In this document: positions 1-8,974 of the stretch, piece by piece
Numbering within the stretch: position 1 is the first letter of the stretch
How the letters are laid out: every line of letters starts with the position of its first letter
Source: Actinomadura alba
GTDB lineage: Bacteria > Actinomycetota > Actinomycetes > Streptosporangiales > Streptosporangiaceae
Assembly (NCBI RefSeq): GCF_014323705.1
Contig: NZ_JABVEC010000005.1
Coordinates: 62,001 to 126,000 of the forward strand
Reading direction: 5' to 3'
Length of the DNA: 64,000 nt
Program-made: the position numbers and the translations under genes
Notes under the pieces: model-generated
Told to the model about the DNA's origin: nothing
The model's input: only the letters and a program-made list of their open reading frames with translations
Databases searched by the model: none

Positions 1-1
1 G

Positions 2-2593
2 GCCGAGGCGAAGCCGGGGGACGAGCGGCGGGGGGACGAGCGGTACGACACGGTCGTGCGGCTGCCGCTGCGGGACGCCGAGGCCGAGCGGTCCGTACGC
101 CGTGCGCTCGATCAGTTGGGCCCGGCTCTGATGCTCGGGCTGCCCGCGCTCGCCGAGGTCGAGATCGAGGTCGACGGGACCACCCGCACGCTCACGGCGA
201 CGCACGGCGACGGCATGGCGACGATCAACGGCACCGAATGGCGCACGGTTGAGGCGCACGGCGAGATCCCGCCGCAGCTGCTGGCGGACCGGCCGGCCGA
301 GGAGCGGACCCGGCCGTACTGGCGGCTGCGCTGGGCCGCGCTCGCGGACGGGGCGGCCCTGCCCGCCGACGTACCGGCCGTGATCCACGCCCCGACTCCG
401 AGCGACGAGCGGCTCGGCCTGCCGGCCCTGCTGATCGCTTCGTTCCCACTCGCCCCCGACCGGCGGCACGCCGCTCCGGGGCCGCTCACCGACTTCCTCG
501 TCGAGCGGGCGGCGCGGGGCTATGTCGATCTGCTGCGCGCGATGCCGGTGACCCCACGCCTGCTCGATCTGGTCCCCGGCCGGGTCGGTTCCGGCGAGCT
601 GGACGCCAGGCTCCGTGGCGAGATTCTGGCCGAGCTTCCCGGCACCCCGCTGATGCCCGTGGCCTCGGGCCCCGAGCCCGCGGACGCCGATCTCCAGCCT
701 TCTCCAGGGCCTGCTCCTCGGTCCGCTCTTCAGCGCGGTCGCGATGCCGTGGCCGTCGACGGTTCGCCCGCGCTGCTGGGCCTGCTCGCGCCCGTGCTAC
801 CCGGCCTGCTGCCCGCGGGCTGGCCGGTCCGGCACCCGGCGCTCGCCGCGCTCGGCGTTCGGCGGATCGAACTGGCCGACGTGATCGACGCGCTCGCCGG
901 ACTGGAACGTGAGGCCTCCTGGTGGCACCGCCTCTACGACGCGCTGTCGGGGGCCGACGCCGATGCGCTCGGCGCGCTGCCGGTGCCGCTGGCCGAACCA
1001 CCCGGAGACGACGAGGCCGAGACGTCCGAGGGGGCCGGGTTCTCCCCGCGTCCACGCTCGCCGGCCGGCCGGGTGCGGATGAGGCGCGGGCCGCGGGGGC
1101 TGCTGATCGCCGGACCCGGTGTGGACCCGGCGGAACTCGCCGCCCTCGATCTGCGCTTCGTTCACCCCGAAGCGGCCCATCCGCTGCTGCACCGGCTCGG
1201 CGCCGTCGAGGCCGGTCCGCGAGCGATCCTCGCCGATCCGGCCGTACGCGCCGCCGTCGCGGGGTCCTACGACTCGGATGACCCCGAGCCGGTGGCGCGG
1301 GCGGTGCTCGGCCTCGTCGCGGCGGCCCGCCCGTCGCCCGGGGAGGAGCCCTGGCTGGCCGACCTCACGCTGCCCGGTGCCGACGGGGAGTTCTACGCGG
1401 CGGGGGAACTGCTGCTCCCCGGCGGTCCGCTGCACGACGTCGTCGCGGCCGATGCCCCGTTCGGGGTGGCCGACCCCGCGCTCGTGGAGCGGTACGGTGC
1501 CGAGGCCCTCGAGGCGGTCGGCGTCCTCGGGACCTTCGCACTGGTGCGTGAACACGACGTGCCCCTGACCGACCTGGCCTTCGACCTCGACGGTGAGGAG
1601 GCGTGGGCCCGCGAGGTACTGGCCCGGCTGCCCGAGCAGGACGTGCCGCCGCTGCTGCCGGAGCTGGTCGCGGTGCGCGACCTGGAGCTCGTACAGAAAT
1701 GGGACGCCGCGCTACGCATGCTCGCCGAGCCTCCGCTGCGCTCGGCCGTCGCCGATCCGGCGTACGTCGTGCTCGACGACGGCCGGCGGGTCGCCGTGCC
1801 CTCGTACACGGCGTGGTGGCTGCGCAGGCACCCGGTGCTGGGCGGACGCCGGCCCGCCGATCTGGCCGCGCCGGGTTCGGATCCGCTGCTCGCCGGGCTG
1901 TACGACCTCGCACCCGCCGGGTCCGACCCGGGCCTGCTCCGGGTGCTCGGCGTACGCACATCGCTGGCCGAGCTGCTGGCCGAGCCGGGCGGTGCCGACG
2001 AGCTGCTCAACCTCCTGGCCGATCCCGAACGTACGGTCTCGCGGGCGCAACTGCGGGCGCTGTGGACGGAGCTGTCCCATCTCGACCCGGCGGACGTCGA
2101 TCCGCCGGCCCGGGTGCGGGCGGTGACCGGCCATGAGCCCGAGGTCGTCCCGGCTGAGGACGCCTTGATCCTCGACAGCCCCGATCTGCTGCCGCTGCTC
2201 GGTGGACAACCGCTGATCCTCGCCGGGTACGACGGCGCGGGGAGACTCGCGGAACTGCTGGACATCTCGCAGGCGAGCGAGGAGATCCCGGGCACCGTGG
2301 AGTCGCGCGGCACCGTCCGGCCGGTGCCGGACGTCGTACGCGAAATCCTGCCGGGCGCGCCCGACCGTTACGTCGAACATCACCCGCTGGTCGTGGACGG
2401 GCTCGACGTGCAGTGGCGATACGACGGGGTCACACTGCACGCGAGCGGCCCGGCCGGGCTGGCCCGCGGTCTGGCCTGGGCGGCCGGCCGCTGGGCGGAT
2501 CGGCTGCTCGTCGAAGCCGTGTTGCGGGATCCGCGTGACCTGCCCGTACTGCTCGCCGAGGCCGACCTGGACGAGCACCAACCCCCGTCGTGA
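2..2593 (+). CDS. Sacsin-like Hsp90-type ATPase protein, C-terminal part (5' end outside window)
   Basis: The frame is open to the left edge, so the gene starts upstream; the GTG at 56 is internal, because the residues before it (DERYDTVV) run straight into LPLRDAEAERSVRR. From memory, this LPLRD stretch resembles actinobacterial proteins annotated as 'sacsin N-terminal ATPase-like domain', in which a GHKL/Hsp90-type ATPase domain sits at the N-terminus. That ATPase domain is not visible here; what remains is about 860 residues of Ala/Leu/Pro/Asp-rich sequence with no motif I recognise. A chaperone-like role is family inference only. The gene ends 53 bases from the convergent DUF2530 gene. 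I am confident it is coding, less so of the family. Confidence 0.8.
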   Translation, partial: AEAKPGDERRGDERYDTVVRLPLRDAEAERSVRRALDQLGPALMLGLPALAEVEIEVDGTTRTLTATHGDGMATINGTEWRTVEAHGEIPPQLLADRPAEERTRPYWRLRWAALADGAALPADVPAVIHAPTPSDERLGLPALLIASFPLAPDRRHAAPGPLTDFLVERAARGYVDLLRAMPVTPRLLDLVPGRVGSGELDARLRGEILAELPGTPLMPVASGPEPADADLQPSPGPAPRSALQRGRDAVAVDGSPALLGLLAPVLPGLLPAGWPVRHPALAALGVRRIELADVIDALAGLEREASWWHRLYDALSGADADALGALPVPLAEPPGDDEAETSEGAGFSPRPRSPAGRVRMRRGPRGLLIAGPGVDPAELAALDLRFVHPEAAHPLLHRLGAVEAGPRAILADPAVRAAVAGSYDSDDPEPVARAVLGLVAAARPSPGEEPWLADLTLPGADGEFYAAGELLLPGGPLHDVVAADAPFGVADPALVERYGAEALEAVGVLGTFALVREHDVPLTDLAFDLDGEEAWAREVLARLPEQDVPPLLPELVAVRDLELVQKWDAALRMLAEPPLRSAVADPAYVVLDDGRRVAVPSYTAWWLRRHPVLGGRRPADLAAPGSDPLLAGLYDLAPAGSDPGLLRVLGVRTSLAELLAEPGGADELLNLLADPERTVSRAQLRALWTELSHLDPADVDPPARVRAVTGHEPEVVPAEDALILDSPDLLPLLGGQPLILAGYDGAGRLAELLDISQASEEIPGTVESRGTVRPVPDVVREILPGAPDRYVEHHPLVVDGLDVQWRYDGVTLHASGPAGLARGLAWAAGRWADRLLVEAVLRDPRDLPVLLAEADLDEHQPPS

Positions 2594-2646
2594 TCATGCA
2601 CGTGTCGTCGCCGCGCGGCGGCCGGCCCGGATCGCCAGAGGTTCGA

Positions 2647-2991
2647 TCAGGCGGTGCCTTGGTCGCCGCGATCTGCCTGATCGGTCTCGCGCCGGGCGGG
2701 CTGCTCGCTGCCGGGCCTGCCTTGATCGGGGTCGTCGGTCTGAGCCGTGGTCCTCTGGTGGCTGGCGATCAGGGCGGTGCGGCTGCGTTGCAGCCGGGGG
2801 ATGTACACGATGCCGAACAGCCCGATGGCCATGCCGGTCACGCAGACCCACAGCCACCAGCGCTCGTCCTCGGGCAATCCGATCAGGAGCAGTACGACGA
2901 GCGCGACGGCCCAGGCCGCCGCGCCGGCCGCGGAGAGGCGGACGTCGTTGGTCTCGAGTGGAGGCGGAGGCGGGCGCCGTGGTCGGGCCAT
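2647..2991 (-). CDS. DUF2530 family small membrane protein
   Basis: 114 residues. A Pro-rich N-terminus (PRRPPPPPLE) is followed by two hydrophobic segments (about residues 22-40 and 47-65) and a charged Gln/Arg/Asp-rich cytoplasmic tail. This layout and the PPPLE start match the actinobacterial DUF2530 family, two-helix membrane proteins of unknown function. It is transcribed toward the sacsin-like gene and divergently from the purine permease. A 7-bp hairpin (GACCGCC/GGCGGTC) lies just upstream of its start at about 3006-3023. Function unknown. Confidence 0.8.
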   Translation of the reverse strand: MARPRRPPPPPLETNDVRLSAAGAAAWAVALVVLLLIGLPEDERWWLWVCVTGMAIGLFGIVYIPRLQRSRTALIASHQRTTAQTDDPDQGRPGSEQPARRETDQADRGDQGTA

Positions 2992-3164
2992 GCGATCAGG
3001 TTAGACGACCGCCGGTGGGCGGTCGCCGCCGCTGAGGCCAGGGCGGCGACACGCGGTGGTGCACGAGTACCACGGCGGTGGTCACGCCGCGCATGACCGA
3101 CGCCGCTCACAGTTTTGTTGTGCATTTGGTGCCGTTGACCGCTTTCCCGGTCTACCGGGCATCT

Positions 3165-3180
3165 GGCACTCTGCAGTGCC
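3165..3180 (+). promoter_or_regulatory. Hairpin directly abutting the permease start codon
   Basis: GGCACT and AGTGCC (3165-3170 and 3175-3180) form a perfect 6-bp stem with a CTGC loop, ending one base before the GTG at 3181. There is no Shine-Dalgarno sequence and no in-frame ATG, GTG or TTG upstream back to the stop at 3136-3138. Either the message is leaderless and this is DNA symmetry (a possible operator), or the stem affects translation. A TTGACC at 3135-3140 could be a -35 element. Inference only. Confidence 0.3.
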
Positions 3181-4686
3181 GTGATCGAGAAAGCGGCGGA
3201 GAAGCAGCGGCCCGCGAGCGGGCTCGACAGATACTTCAAGATTTCCGAGCGCGGCTCCACGATGGGCCGGGAACTGCGCGGCGGGCTGGCCACCTTCTTC
3301 ACGATGGCCTACATCGTCGTCCTCAACCCGCTGATCATCGGCACGGTCGCCGACGGTGACGGGCAGTTCCTCGGTGATCTGACCGAGCCGGGGGCGAGCA
3401 TCCCGCTGGTGGCGGCCGCCACCGCGCTCGTCGCCGGGGTGCTCACCATCGGCATGGGCCTGATCGGCCGCTACCCGTTCGCGATGGCCACGGGGCTCGG
3501 TCTCAACGCCGTCGTCGCGTTCGGCATCGCCGGCGGCATGTCCTGGGAGGACGCGATGGGCATCGTGGTCCTCGAAGGGCTGGTGATCACGGTCCTGGTG
3601 CTCACCGGGTTCCGGGTGGCCGTCTTCCGTGCGATCCCGGCCGAGCTCAAAACCGCCATCGCGGTGGGGATCGGCCTGTTCATCGCCCTGATCGGCTTCA
3701 TCGACGCGGGCTTCGTCCGGCGTATCCCGGGCGCGGAGGGCGACGCCTCGGTCCCCCTGCAACTGGGCGGAAGCGGCAGCTTGTCCGGCTGGCCGACGCT
3801 GGTCTTCGTCCTCGGCCTGCTGGTCACCGTCCTGCTGGTGGCGAAGCGGGTCAAGGGCGCCATCCTCATCGGCATCGTGGCCACCACGGTCCTCGCCATC
3901 GTCGTCGAGTGGCTCGCCGAGATCGGCCCGTACAAGGGGATCGGCCCCGACGGCAAGCCCTTCGTCAACCCCGACGGCTGGCAGCTCGGCGTGCCCAGCC
4001 TGCCCGACGACGTCACGGGAACTCCCGACCTCAGCCTGCTCGGCGACTTCAGCCTGCTGGGCGGTTTCGAGCGGGTCGGCGTCGTGGCGGCGCTGCTCTT
4101 CGTCTTCACCGTCATGCTGGCGGACTTCTTCGACACGATGGGCACCGTCGTCGGGGTGGGCGCCGAGGCCGAGCTGGTCGACGAGGACGGTGATCTGCCG
4201 GGCGTCAAGAGCGTGCTGCTGGTCGACTCCGTGGGCGCCGCGGCCGGCGGGGCGGCGTCGGTGTCGTCCAACACGACCTACATCGAGTCGGCGGCGGGCG
4301 TCGCCGAGGGGGCGCGCACCGGCCTGGCCAGCGTGGTCACCGGTGGGCTGTTCCTCGTCGCGATGTTCTTCGCCCCGCTCGTGAGCGTCGTGCCCTTCGA
4401 GGCCGCGACGCCGGCGCTCGTGGTCGTCGGTTTCCTGATGATGACCCAGATCCGCCACATCGACTTCGGCGACTACGACGTCGCGATCCCGGCCTTCCTG
4501 ACGATCGTCCTGATGCCCTTCTCGTACTCGATCACGGTGGGCATCGGCGCGGGCTTCATCAGCTACGTCATGATCAAGGCGGCCAGGCGGCGGTTCGCGG
4601 AGATCCACCCGCTGATGTGGCTGATCGCGGCGCTGTTCGTCCTTTACTTCGCGCTCGACCCGGTGAAGACACTGCTCGGGGTGTGA
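3181..4686 (+). CDS. NCS2-family purine permease (AzgA/PbuG-like)
   Basis: 501 residues, usual for the family. The N-terminal motif LDRYFKISERGST, followed by RGG..TFFTMAYI..LNP, is diagnostic of AzgA/PbuG-type adenine, guanine and hypoxanthine permeases. Later motifs include GLGLNAVVAFG, an FTVMLADFFDTMGT segment and SSNTTYIESAAGVAEGARTG, which are the substrate-site signatures of this clade. I count about a dozen membrane segments. It probably imports purine bases by proton symport. The GTG start is forced by the conserved LDRYF motif only 16 residues in. Single gene, divergent from DUF2530; the next gene is 139 bases downstream. Confidence 0.93.
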   Translation: MIEKAAEKQRPASGLDRYFKISERGSTMGRELRGGLATFFTMAYIVVLNPLIIGTVADGDGQFLGDLTEPGASIPLVAAATALVAGVLTIGMGLIGRYPFAMATGLGLNAVVAFGIAGGMSWEDAMGIVVLEGLVITVLVLTGFRVAVFRAIPAELKTAIAVGIGLFIALIGFIDAGFVRRIPGAEGDASVPLQLGGSGSLSGWPTLVFVLGLLVTVLLVAKRVKGAILIGIVATTVLAIVVEWLAEIGPYKGIGPDGKPFVNPDGWQLGVPSLPDDVTGTPDLSLLGDFSLLGGFERVGVVAALLFVFTVMLADFFDTMGTVVGVGAEAELVDEDGDLPGVKSVLLVDSVGAAAGGAASVSSNTTYIESAAGVAEGARTGLASVVTGGLFLVAMFFAPLVSVVPFEAATPALVVVGFLMMTQIRHIDFGDYDVAIPAFLTIVLMPFSYSITVGIGAGFISYVMIKAARRRFAEIHPLMWLIAALFVLYFALDPVKTLLGV

Positions 4687-4760
4687 CGACGCCGCCGCGG
4701 TTCGCCGTGCGACGATGCTGCTCCCAGTTGAGCGAGCGGAGGATGCCGAAATCGTACGCT

Positions 4761-4807
4761 TTGCTAAGGATTTGGCGGAATAGCCCAACACGCCGTATCG
4801 TTAGCAA
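4761..4807. promoter_or_regulatory. Inverted repeat upstream of marR, candidate operator
   Basis: TTGCTAA (4761-4767) and TTAGCAA (4801-4807) are perfect inverted 7-mers 33 bases apart in an AT-richer pocket directly before the MarR gene. TTGGCG (4772-4777) and TATCGT (4796-4801), 18 bases apart, could be the -35 and -10 between them. MarR proteins usually autoregulate by binding such symmetry near their own promoter. Confidence 0.35.
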
Positions 4808-4825
4808 GAGTAATGACTTCAGCGA

Positions 4826-5266
4826 ATGAACATGGCAATGTCGCAGACCAGAAGCCGCGCAGGCCTGGCCCAGGACCTGCGCATCTCGATCGCACGCCTG
4901 TCGCGCCGGCTGCGCGCGCAAAGCACAAGCGGTCTATCGATCACGCAGCAGGCCGCGTTGGCGGCCGTCGAGCGGCACCAGTCGATGAGTCCCCGGCAGC
5001 TCGCCGAGCACGAGAAGGTGCAGCCCCCGTCCATGACCCGCGTGATCGCCGCGCTGGAGGAGCAGAACCTGCTCGTCCGGACCCCTCACCCGACGGACGG
5101 CCGCCAGGTCGTGCTGAACGTGACGGATCAGGGACGGGAACTGCTGAAGGAGCAGCGGCGGCGCAAGCAGGCCTGGCTGTCGCAGCGGCTGGAGGAGTTG
5201 ACACCGGAGGAAAGGGCGGTCCTGCGCCAGGCGGCGCCGATCCTGGAGAAGCTGAGCCGCTCGTAG
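4826..5266 (+). CDS. MarR family transcriptional regulator
   Basis: 146 residues with a canonical MarR winged helix: recognition region SPRQLAEHEKVQPPSMTRVIAALE at about residues 53-76 (shown here only as a region) and the wing HPTDGRQVVLNVT with the typical DGR. Three in-frame ATGs (4826, 4832, 4838) precede SQTRSRAG and none has a clear Shine-Dalgarno, so the exact start is uncertain. It lies 11 bases upstream of an MFS exporter. The likely arrangement is a ligand-responsive repressor with its efflux pump. Confidence 0.93.
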   Translation: MNMAMSQTRSRAGLAQDLRISIARLSRRLRAQSTSGLSITQQAALAAVERHQSMSPRQLAEHEKVQPPSMTRVIAALEEQNLLVRTPHPTDGRQVVLNVTDQGRELLKEQRRRKQAWLSQRLEELTPEERAVLRQAAPILEKLSRS

Positions 5267-5277
5267 CGCGCGGCGGG

Positions 5278-6522
5278 ATGTTCCGCTCGCTCGGCAATCG
5301 CAACTACCGGCTGTTCGCCAGTGGTCAGGTGGTGTCGAACACCGGGACCTGGATGCAGCGGGTGGCACAGGACTGGCTGGTCCTGGACCTCACCCACGGC
5401 AGTGGCACGGCGCTCGGCATCACGACCGGGCTGCAGTTCCTGCCGCTGCTCCTGTTCGGCCTGTGGGGCGGAGTCATCGCCGACCGCTACTCGAAGCGGC
5501 GCGTCCTGATGATCACTCAGGTGGCGATGGGCGCGCTCGCCCTCATCCTGGGCGTCCTCTCCATCGGCGGCGTGGCGCAGGTGTGGCACGTCTATCTGCT
5601 GGCGTTCGGCCTGGGCCTCGCGACGGTGGTGGACAACCCGACCCGGCAGAGCTTCGTGATCGAGATGGTCGGCAAGGGCGACCTGCCCAACGCGATCGCC
5701 CTGAACAGCGCGACCTTCAACGGCGCGCGGGTCGTCGGCCCCGCCATCGCGGGCCTCGCGGTCGCGCTCGTCGGCACCGGGCCGGTCTTCCTGATCAACG
5801 CCGCCTCGTTCGGCGCGGTCCTGCTCGGGCTGAAGGCCATGCGTGAGAGCGATCTGCACCACGTGGCGGAACGCGTACCGCGCGCCAAGGGGCAACTGCG
5901 CGAGGGACTGCGCTACGTGAAGGGCAGGCGAGATCTCGTCCTGGTCCTGGTCCTGGTCGGCTTCATCGCCACGTTCGGCATGAACTTCCAGTTGACGACC
6001 GCCCTGATGGCCAGGGAGGTGTTCCACAGCGGAGCCTCGTCGTTCGGGCTCGCCTCGACGATGCTGGCGGTGGGTGCGCTGGCGGGTGCGCTGCTGTCCG
6101 CCCGCCGGGTCAGCCCGAGCCGGCGGATGATGCTGATGGCGGCGGTGCTGTTCGGCGTCTTCGAGGTCCTGGCCGGCCTGATGCCGACCTACTGGTCGTT
6201 CCTGGTGCTGCTGGTCCCCACCGGCATCGCGCTGATGACCTTCACCACCACCGCGAACGCGACCCTGCAGCTCAGCGTCGCACCCGAGATGCGCGGCCGG
6301 GTCATGGGCCTCTACATGTTCGTCTTCCTCGGCACCAACCCGTTCGGCGCGCCCATCGTGGGCTGGCTGGCCGAGCAGTTCGGGCCGCGCCTGAGCATCG
6401 TGGCCGGCGGTCTCATCGCGACGGCCGCCGCGACCGCGGTCATCGTGGTGATGGTGCCGTTCGCCTCAATCGTAAGGATATTGCGTTCATTGCCGGATGC
6501 CCTAAGTTTCCAACGTGCCTGA
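5278..6522 (+). CDS. MFS efflux transporter, EntS-like (MFS_3)
   Basis: 414 residues and about 12 membrane segments. The opening FRSLGNRNYRLFASGQ and the following NTGTWMQRVAQDWLVL are typical of the MFS_3/EntS-like drug exporters. The frame remains open back through the marR gene, but the ATG at 5278 fits the family start exactly and keeps the two genes from overlapping. It is 11 bases after marR, so the two are very likely co-transcribed. Substrate unknown. The C-terminus ends after the last helix with a short basic tail. Confidence 0.92.
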   Translation: MFRSLGNRNYRLFASGQVVSNTGTWMQRVAQDWLVLDLTHGSGTALGITTGLQFLPLLLFGLWGGVIADRYSKRRVLMITQVAMGALALILGVLSIGGVAQVWHVYLLAFGLGLATVVDNPTRQSFVIEMVGKGDLPNAIALNSATFNGARVVGPAIAGLAVALVGTGPVFLINAASFGAVLLGLKAMRESDLHHVAERVPRAKGQLREGLRYVKGRRDLVLVLVLVGFIATFGMNFQLTTALMAREVFHSGASSFGLASTMLAVGALAGALLSARRVSPSRRMMLMAAVLFGVFEVLAGLMPTYWSFLVLLVPTGIALMTFTTTANATLQLSVAPEMRGRVMGLYMFVFLGTNPFGAPIVGWLAEQFGPRLSIVAGGLIATAAATAVIVVMVPFASIVRILRSLPDALSFQRA

Positions 6523-6619
6523 CAATGGACCATGGCGGCTGGAAAGCTTGCCATATGGGGCGTGCCGGGCCATGCCGTAGCGGCGGAACCGTACCCGGAC
6601 GGTTAACGAGGAGGCGGCG

Positions 6620-7189
6620 ATGACGGTCTCGATGGTCAAGGGTCAGCGGATCTCGCTGGAGAAGCCCGGCGGAACCCTGACACTCGTCCGGATGGGGCTC
6701 GGCTGGGACGCGGTGAAAAAGCGCGGGTTCTTCGGCTCGCGCGAGCGTGAGATCGACCTGGACGCGTCCTGCGTGCTGTTCGCGGACGGCCGCATCACCG
6801 ACGCCGTCTTCTTCGGCAAGCTGGTCAGCGACGACGGTTCGGTCCGCCACACCGGCGACAACCTGACCGGGCACGGTGACGGCGACGACGAATCGGTGAT
6901 CGTCGACCTCAACCGGCTACCGGTGCACATCAACTCGCTGATCTTCACGGTCAGCTCGTTCAACGGCCAGAACTTCAACGAGGTCGAGAACGCGTTCTGC
7001 CGGCTCGTGGACGAGACCAGCGGCGCCGAACTGGCCCGTTACACCCTCACCGGCGGTGGCGGTCACACGTCCATGGTCATGGCCCGGCTCTACCGGCACG
7101 GCAGCGCCTGGAAGATGGCCGCGATCGGCGAGCCCGGTCAAGGCCGTACGTTCCAGGACATGCTGCCGCAACTCGCCGCGTACGTCTGA
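6620..7189 (+). CDS. TerD family stress protein
   Basis: 189 residues, full length for TerD. It starts MTVSMVKGQRISLEK and carries LDASCVLF, VFFGKL and the Ca2+-binding acidic loop GDNLTGHGDGDDE (about residues 76-88), then FTVSSFNGQNFNEVENAF. A strong GAGGAGG ribosome site sits 7 bases before the ATG. TerD proteins are Ca2+-binding stress proteins linked to tellurite, phage and envelope stress; the exact role here is not shown. The next gene, 8 bases downstream, has a TerD domain too. Confidence 0.95.
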   Translation: MTVSMVKGQRISLEKPGGTLTLVRMGLGWDAVKKRGFFGSREREIDLDASCVLFADGRITDAVFFGKLVSDDGSVRHTGDNLTGHGDGDDESVIVDLNRLPVHINSLIFTVSSFNGQNFNEVENAFCRLVDETSGAELARYTLTGGGGHTSMVMARLYRHGSAWKMAAIGEPGQGRTFQDMLPQLAAYV

Positions 7190-7197
7190 GCCCGGCC

Positions 7198-8904
7198 GTG
7201 CCCGACCTGATAAGCGGTGCCAACGCGCCGCTCGATGCCCCGCGCGTCGCCGCGGCGGTCCTGTGCGCCCTCCCTGCCGACGTCAGCGCCCTGCTCGTCG
7301 GCGCGGACATGCGCGTACGGTCCGACGCCGACCTGGTGTTCTACAACGCGCCCGAGAGCGGGGGCGTGCGGTGGTCGGACGGCGGCGGCGGTCAGCGCAT
7401 CGATCTCGATCTGGCCGCGGTCGCGGCCGACGTGCACGCGATCCTGCTGGTGGTGAGCCTCGCCGGAGCGGCCTCGTTCGGCGCGATCCCGCCGCCGCGC
7501 CTGCAGCTCACGGCCGAGGGCGGCCGCACCGTCGCGGTGTTCACCCCCGACGGGCTGAGTTCGGAACGGGCCATCATCGGGCTCGAGGTCTACCGCCGCG
7601 GCACCGGGTGGAAGGTCCGCGCGGTCGGCCAGGGGTACGACGGCGGGCTCGTCGATCTCGTCACCGCACACGGCGTCGAGGTCGACGATCCGGGGGAGCA
7701 GGCGGGTTCCGACGCGGCCGCTCCGCCCGCCGGGATGGCCGTCGGGGCCGCCGTACCAGGGGCCGGCACACCGGGGCCCGACGGTGCGCCGCGGCCGAAC
7801 GTCCCGTACCGGCGGGACGACCCCGCCCGCTCCGCGGCATCGCCCCGGCCGTCCCAGCAGGACCTGCCGCCCGCGTCCCCCGACGGCGAGGTCGGGTACG
7901 TCGAACGCGCCTGGCTGGTGTGGGAGGACGCCAGCCGTTCACTTGCCGCCTATCGCTCGACCGGCGAGCACGCGCTGACCATCCGCAACGACGAGCTGAC
8001 CGGGCGGGTGCCGAAGGGCCGCTACCAGGAGCTCCTCGACGCGGCCGCCGAGCGGCTGAACGCCGACGTCGGCCAGCTCCGCGACGAACTGGTCGCCGCC
8101 GAGCACCAGGCGAGCGCCGAGATCGCCCCGTTCGGCGGGGTCTCCTGGCTCACCTGGCAGCCGCGTGCGGATCTGGCCGAGGGCATCCTGCTGGGTCATC
8201 TCGGCGCCCCGGAGCTGCCCGGGCTGCGGGTGCCACTGATCCTCCGTATGCCGCTGCGGCGGGCGACCTGGATCTCCAGGGGCGTGGTGCCCGGCGAGTC
8301 GCTGGTCTTCGCGTGGTCGCTGGTCAGCCGGCTGCTCGCCGCGTTCCCGCCGGGAACGGTGGGGATCGACGTGATCGACGCGTCCGGGCTGTCCGGGGCC
8401 GGCTGGCTACACGGCTTTCCCCCGGCGACGGTGCACCACCTGCTCGGCGGGGGCGTGGCCACGGGGCCGGCCGCGACCGAGCGGGTACGGCGCCTGCTCG
8501 ACATGGTCGATCTGCGCATGATCGGTGGTGCCGAGACCGAGACGCCCGCCGCCCCCGTCAGCGGGCCCCCGGTGCGGCTCGTCGTCGTGCTCGACGCCGG
8601 CGCGGCCCTCGCCGACGGGGACGAGTCCCACCAGCTGGTCCGGCTGGTCGAGGACGGCCCGCTCGCCGGGGTCCCGGTGCTGCTGGTCGAGACCGACACC
8701 CCCGTCCCCGAGTCCGTCCGTACGGTGCGGGTGCGCCAGACCTGCCACAACCTGCCGTGCGGTGAAGGAATCGTGGCGGACCCGTGGGTCGGCGGCGACT
8801 GGACGCTGACCCCCGACCTACTGCCCGACGCCGGCGACGGCACCCGCGCTCCCGCGTTGTTCTCGCACCTCCTCGGCGAGCACACCCGGGGTCTGGTCAC
8901 CTGA
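7198..8904 (+). CDS. TerD-domain protein with large C-terminal domain
   Basis: 568 residues from a GTG, 8 bases after the terD stop. Residues 1-160 look like a diverged TerD domain (ADLVFYNAPESGGVRW, QLTAEGGRTVAVFTPDGLS, GLEVYRRGTGWKVRAVGQGY). Residues about 165-225 are a Pro/Ala-rich linker. The C-terminal third resembles the degenerate FtsK-like/nucleotide-binding modules often fused to TerD in actinomycetes: LRVPLILRMPLRRATWISRG, a long Leu-rich helix and RLVVVLDAGAAL. I see no intact Walker A. Probably membrane- or stress-associated together with its terD partner; the C-terminal assignment is tentative. Confidence 0.88.
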   Translation: MPDLISGANAPLDAPRVAAAVLCALPADVSALLVGADMRVRSDADLVFYNAPESGGVRWSDGGGGQRIDLDLAAVAADVHAILLVVSLAGAASFGAIPPPRLQLTAEGGRTVAVFTPDGLSSERAIIGLEVYRRGTGWKVRAVGQGYDGGLVDLVTAHGVEVDDPGEQAGSDAAAPPAGMAVGAAVPGAGTPGPDGAPRPNVPYRRDDPARSAASPRPSQQDLPPASPDGEVGYVERAWLVWEDASRSLAAYRSTGEHALTIRNDELTGRVPKGRYQELLDAAAERLNADVGQLRDELVAAEHQASAEIAPFGGVSWLTWQPRADLAEGILLGHLGAPELPGLRVPLILRMPLRRATWISRGVVPGESLVFAWSLVSRLLAAFPPGTVGIDVIDASGLSGAGWLHGFPPATVHHLLGGGVATGPAATERVRRLLDMVDLRMIGGAETETPAAPVSGPPVRLVVVLDAGAALADGDESHQLVRLVEDGPLAGVPVLLVETDTPVPESVRTVRVRQTCHNLPCGEGIVADPWVGGDWTLTPDLLPDAGDGTRAPALFSHLLGEHTRGLVT

Positions 8905-8974
8905 CCTCACCCGGGAGTGACAGGCGGCACCTCGGCTGACAGGCTTTGTCCGTGGCATATCCGGCGTCGTCGTC

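Noticed and set aside
3082..4791. 569-residue open frame antisense to the purine permease
   Set aside because: Asp/Glu/Arg/His-rich translation typical of the reverse of a GC-rich gene; the permease on the other strand has clear family motifs.
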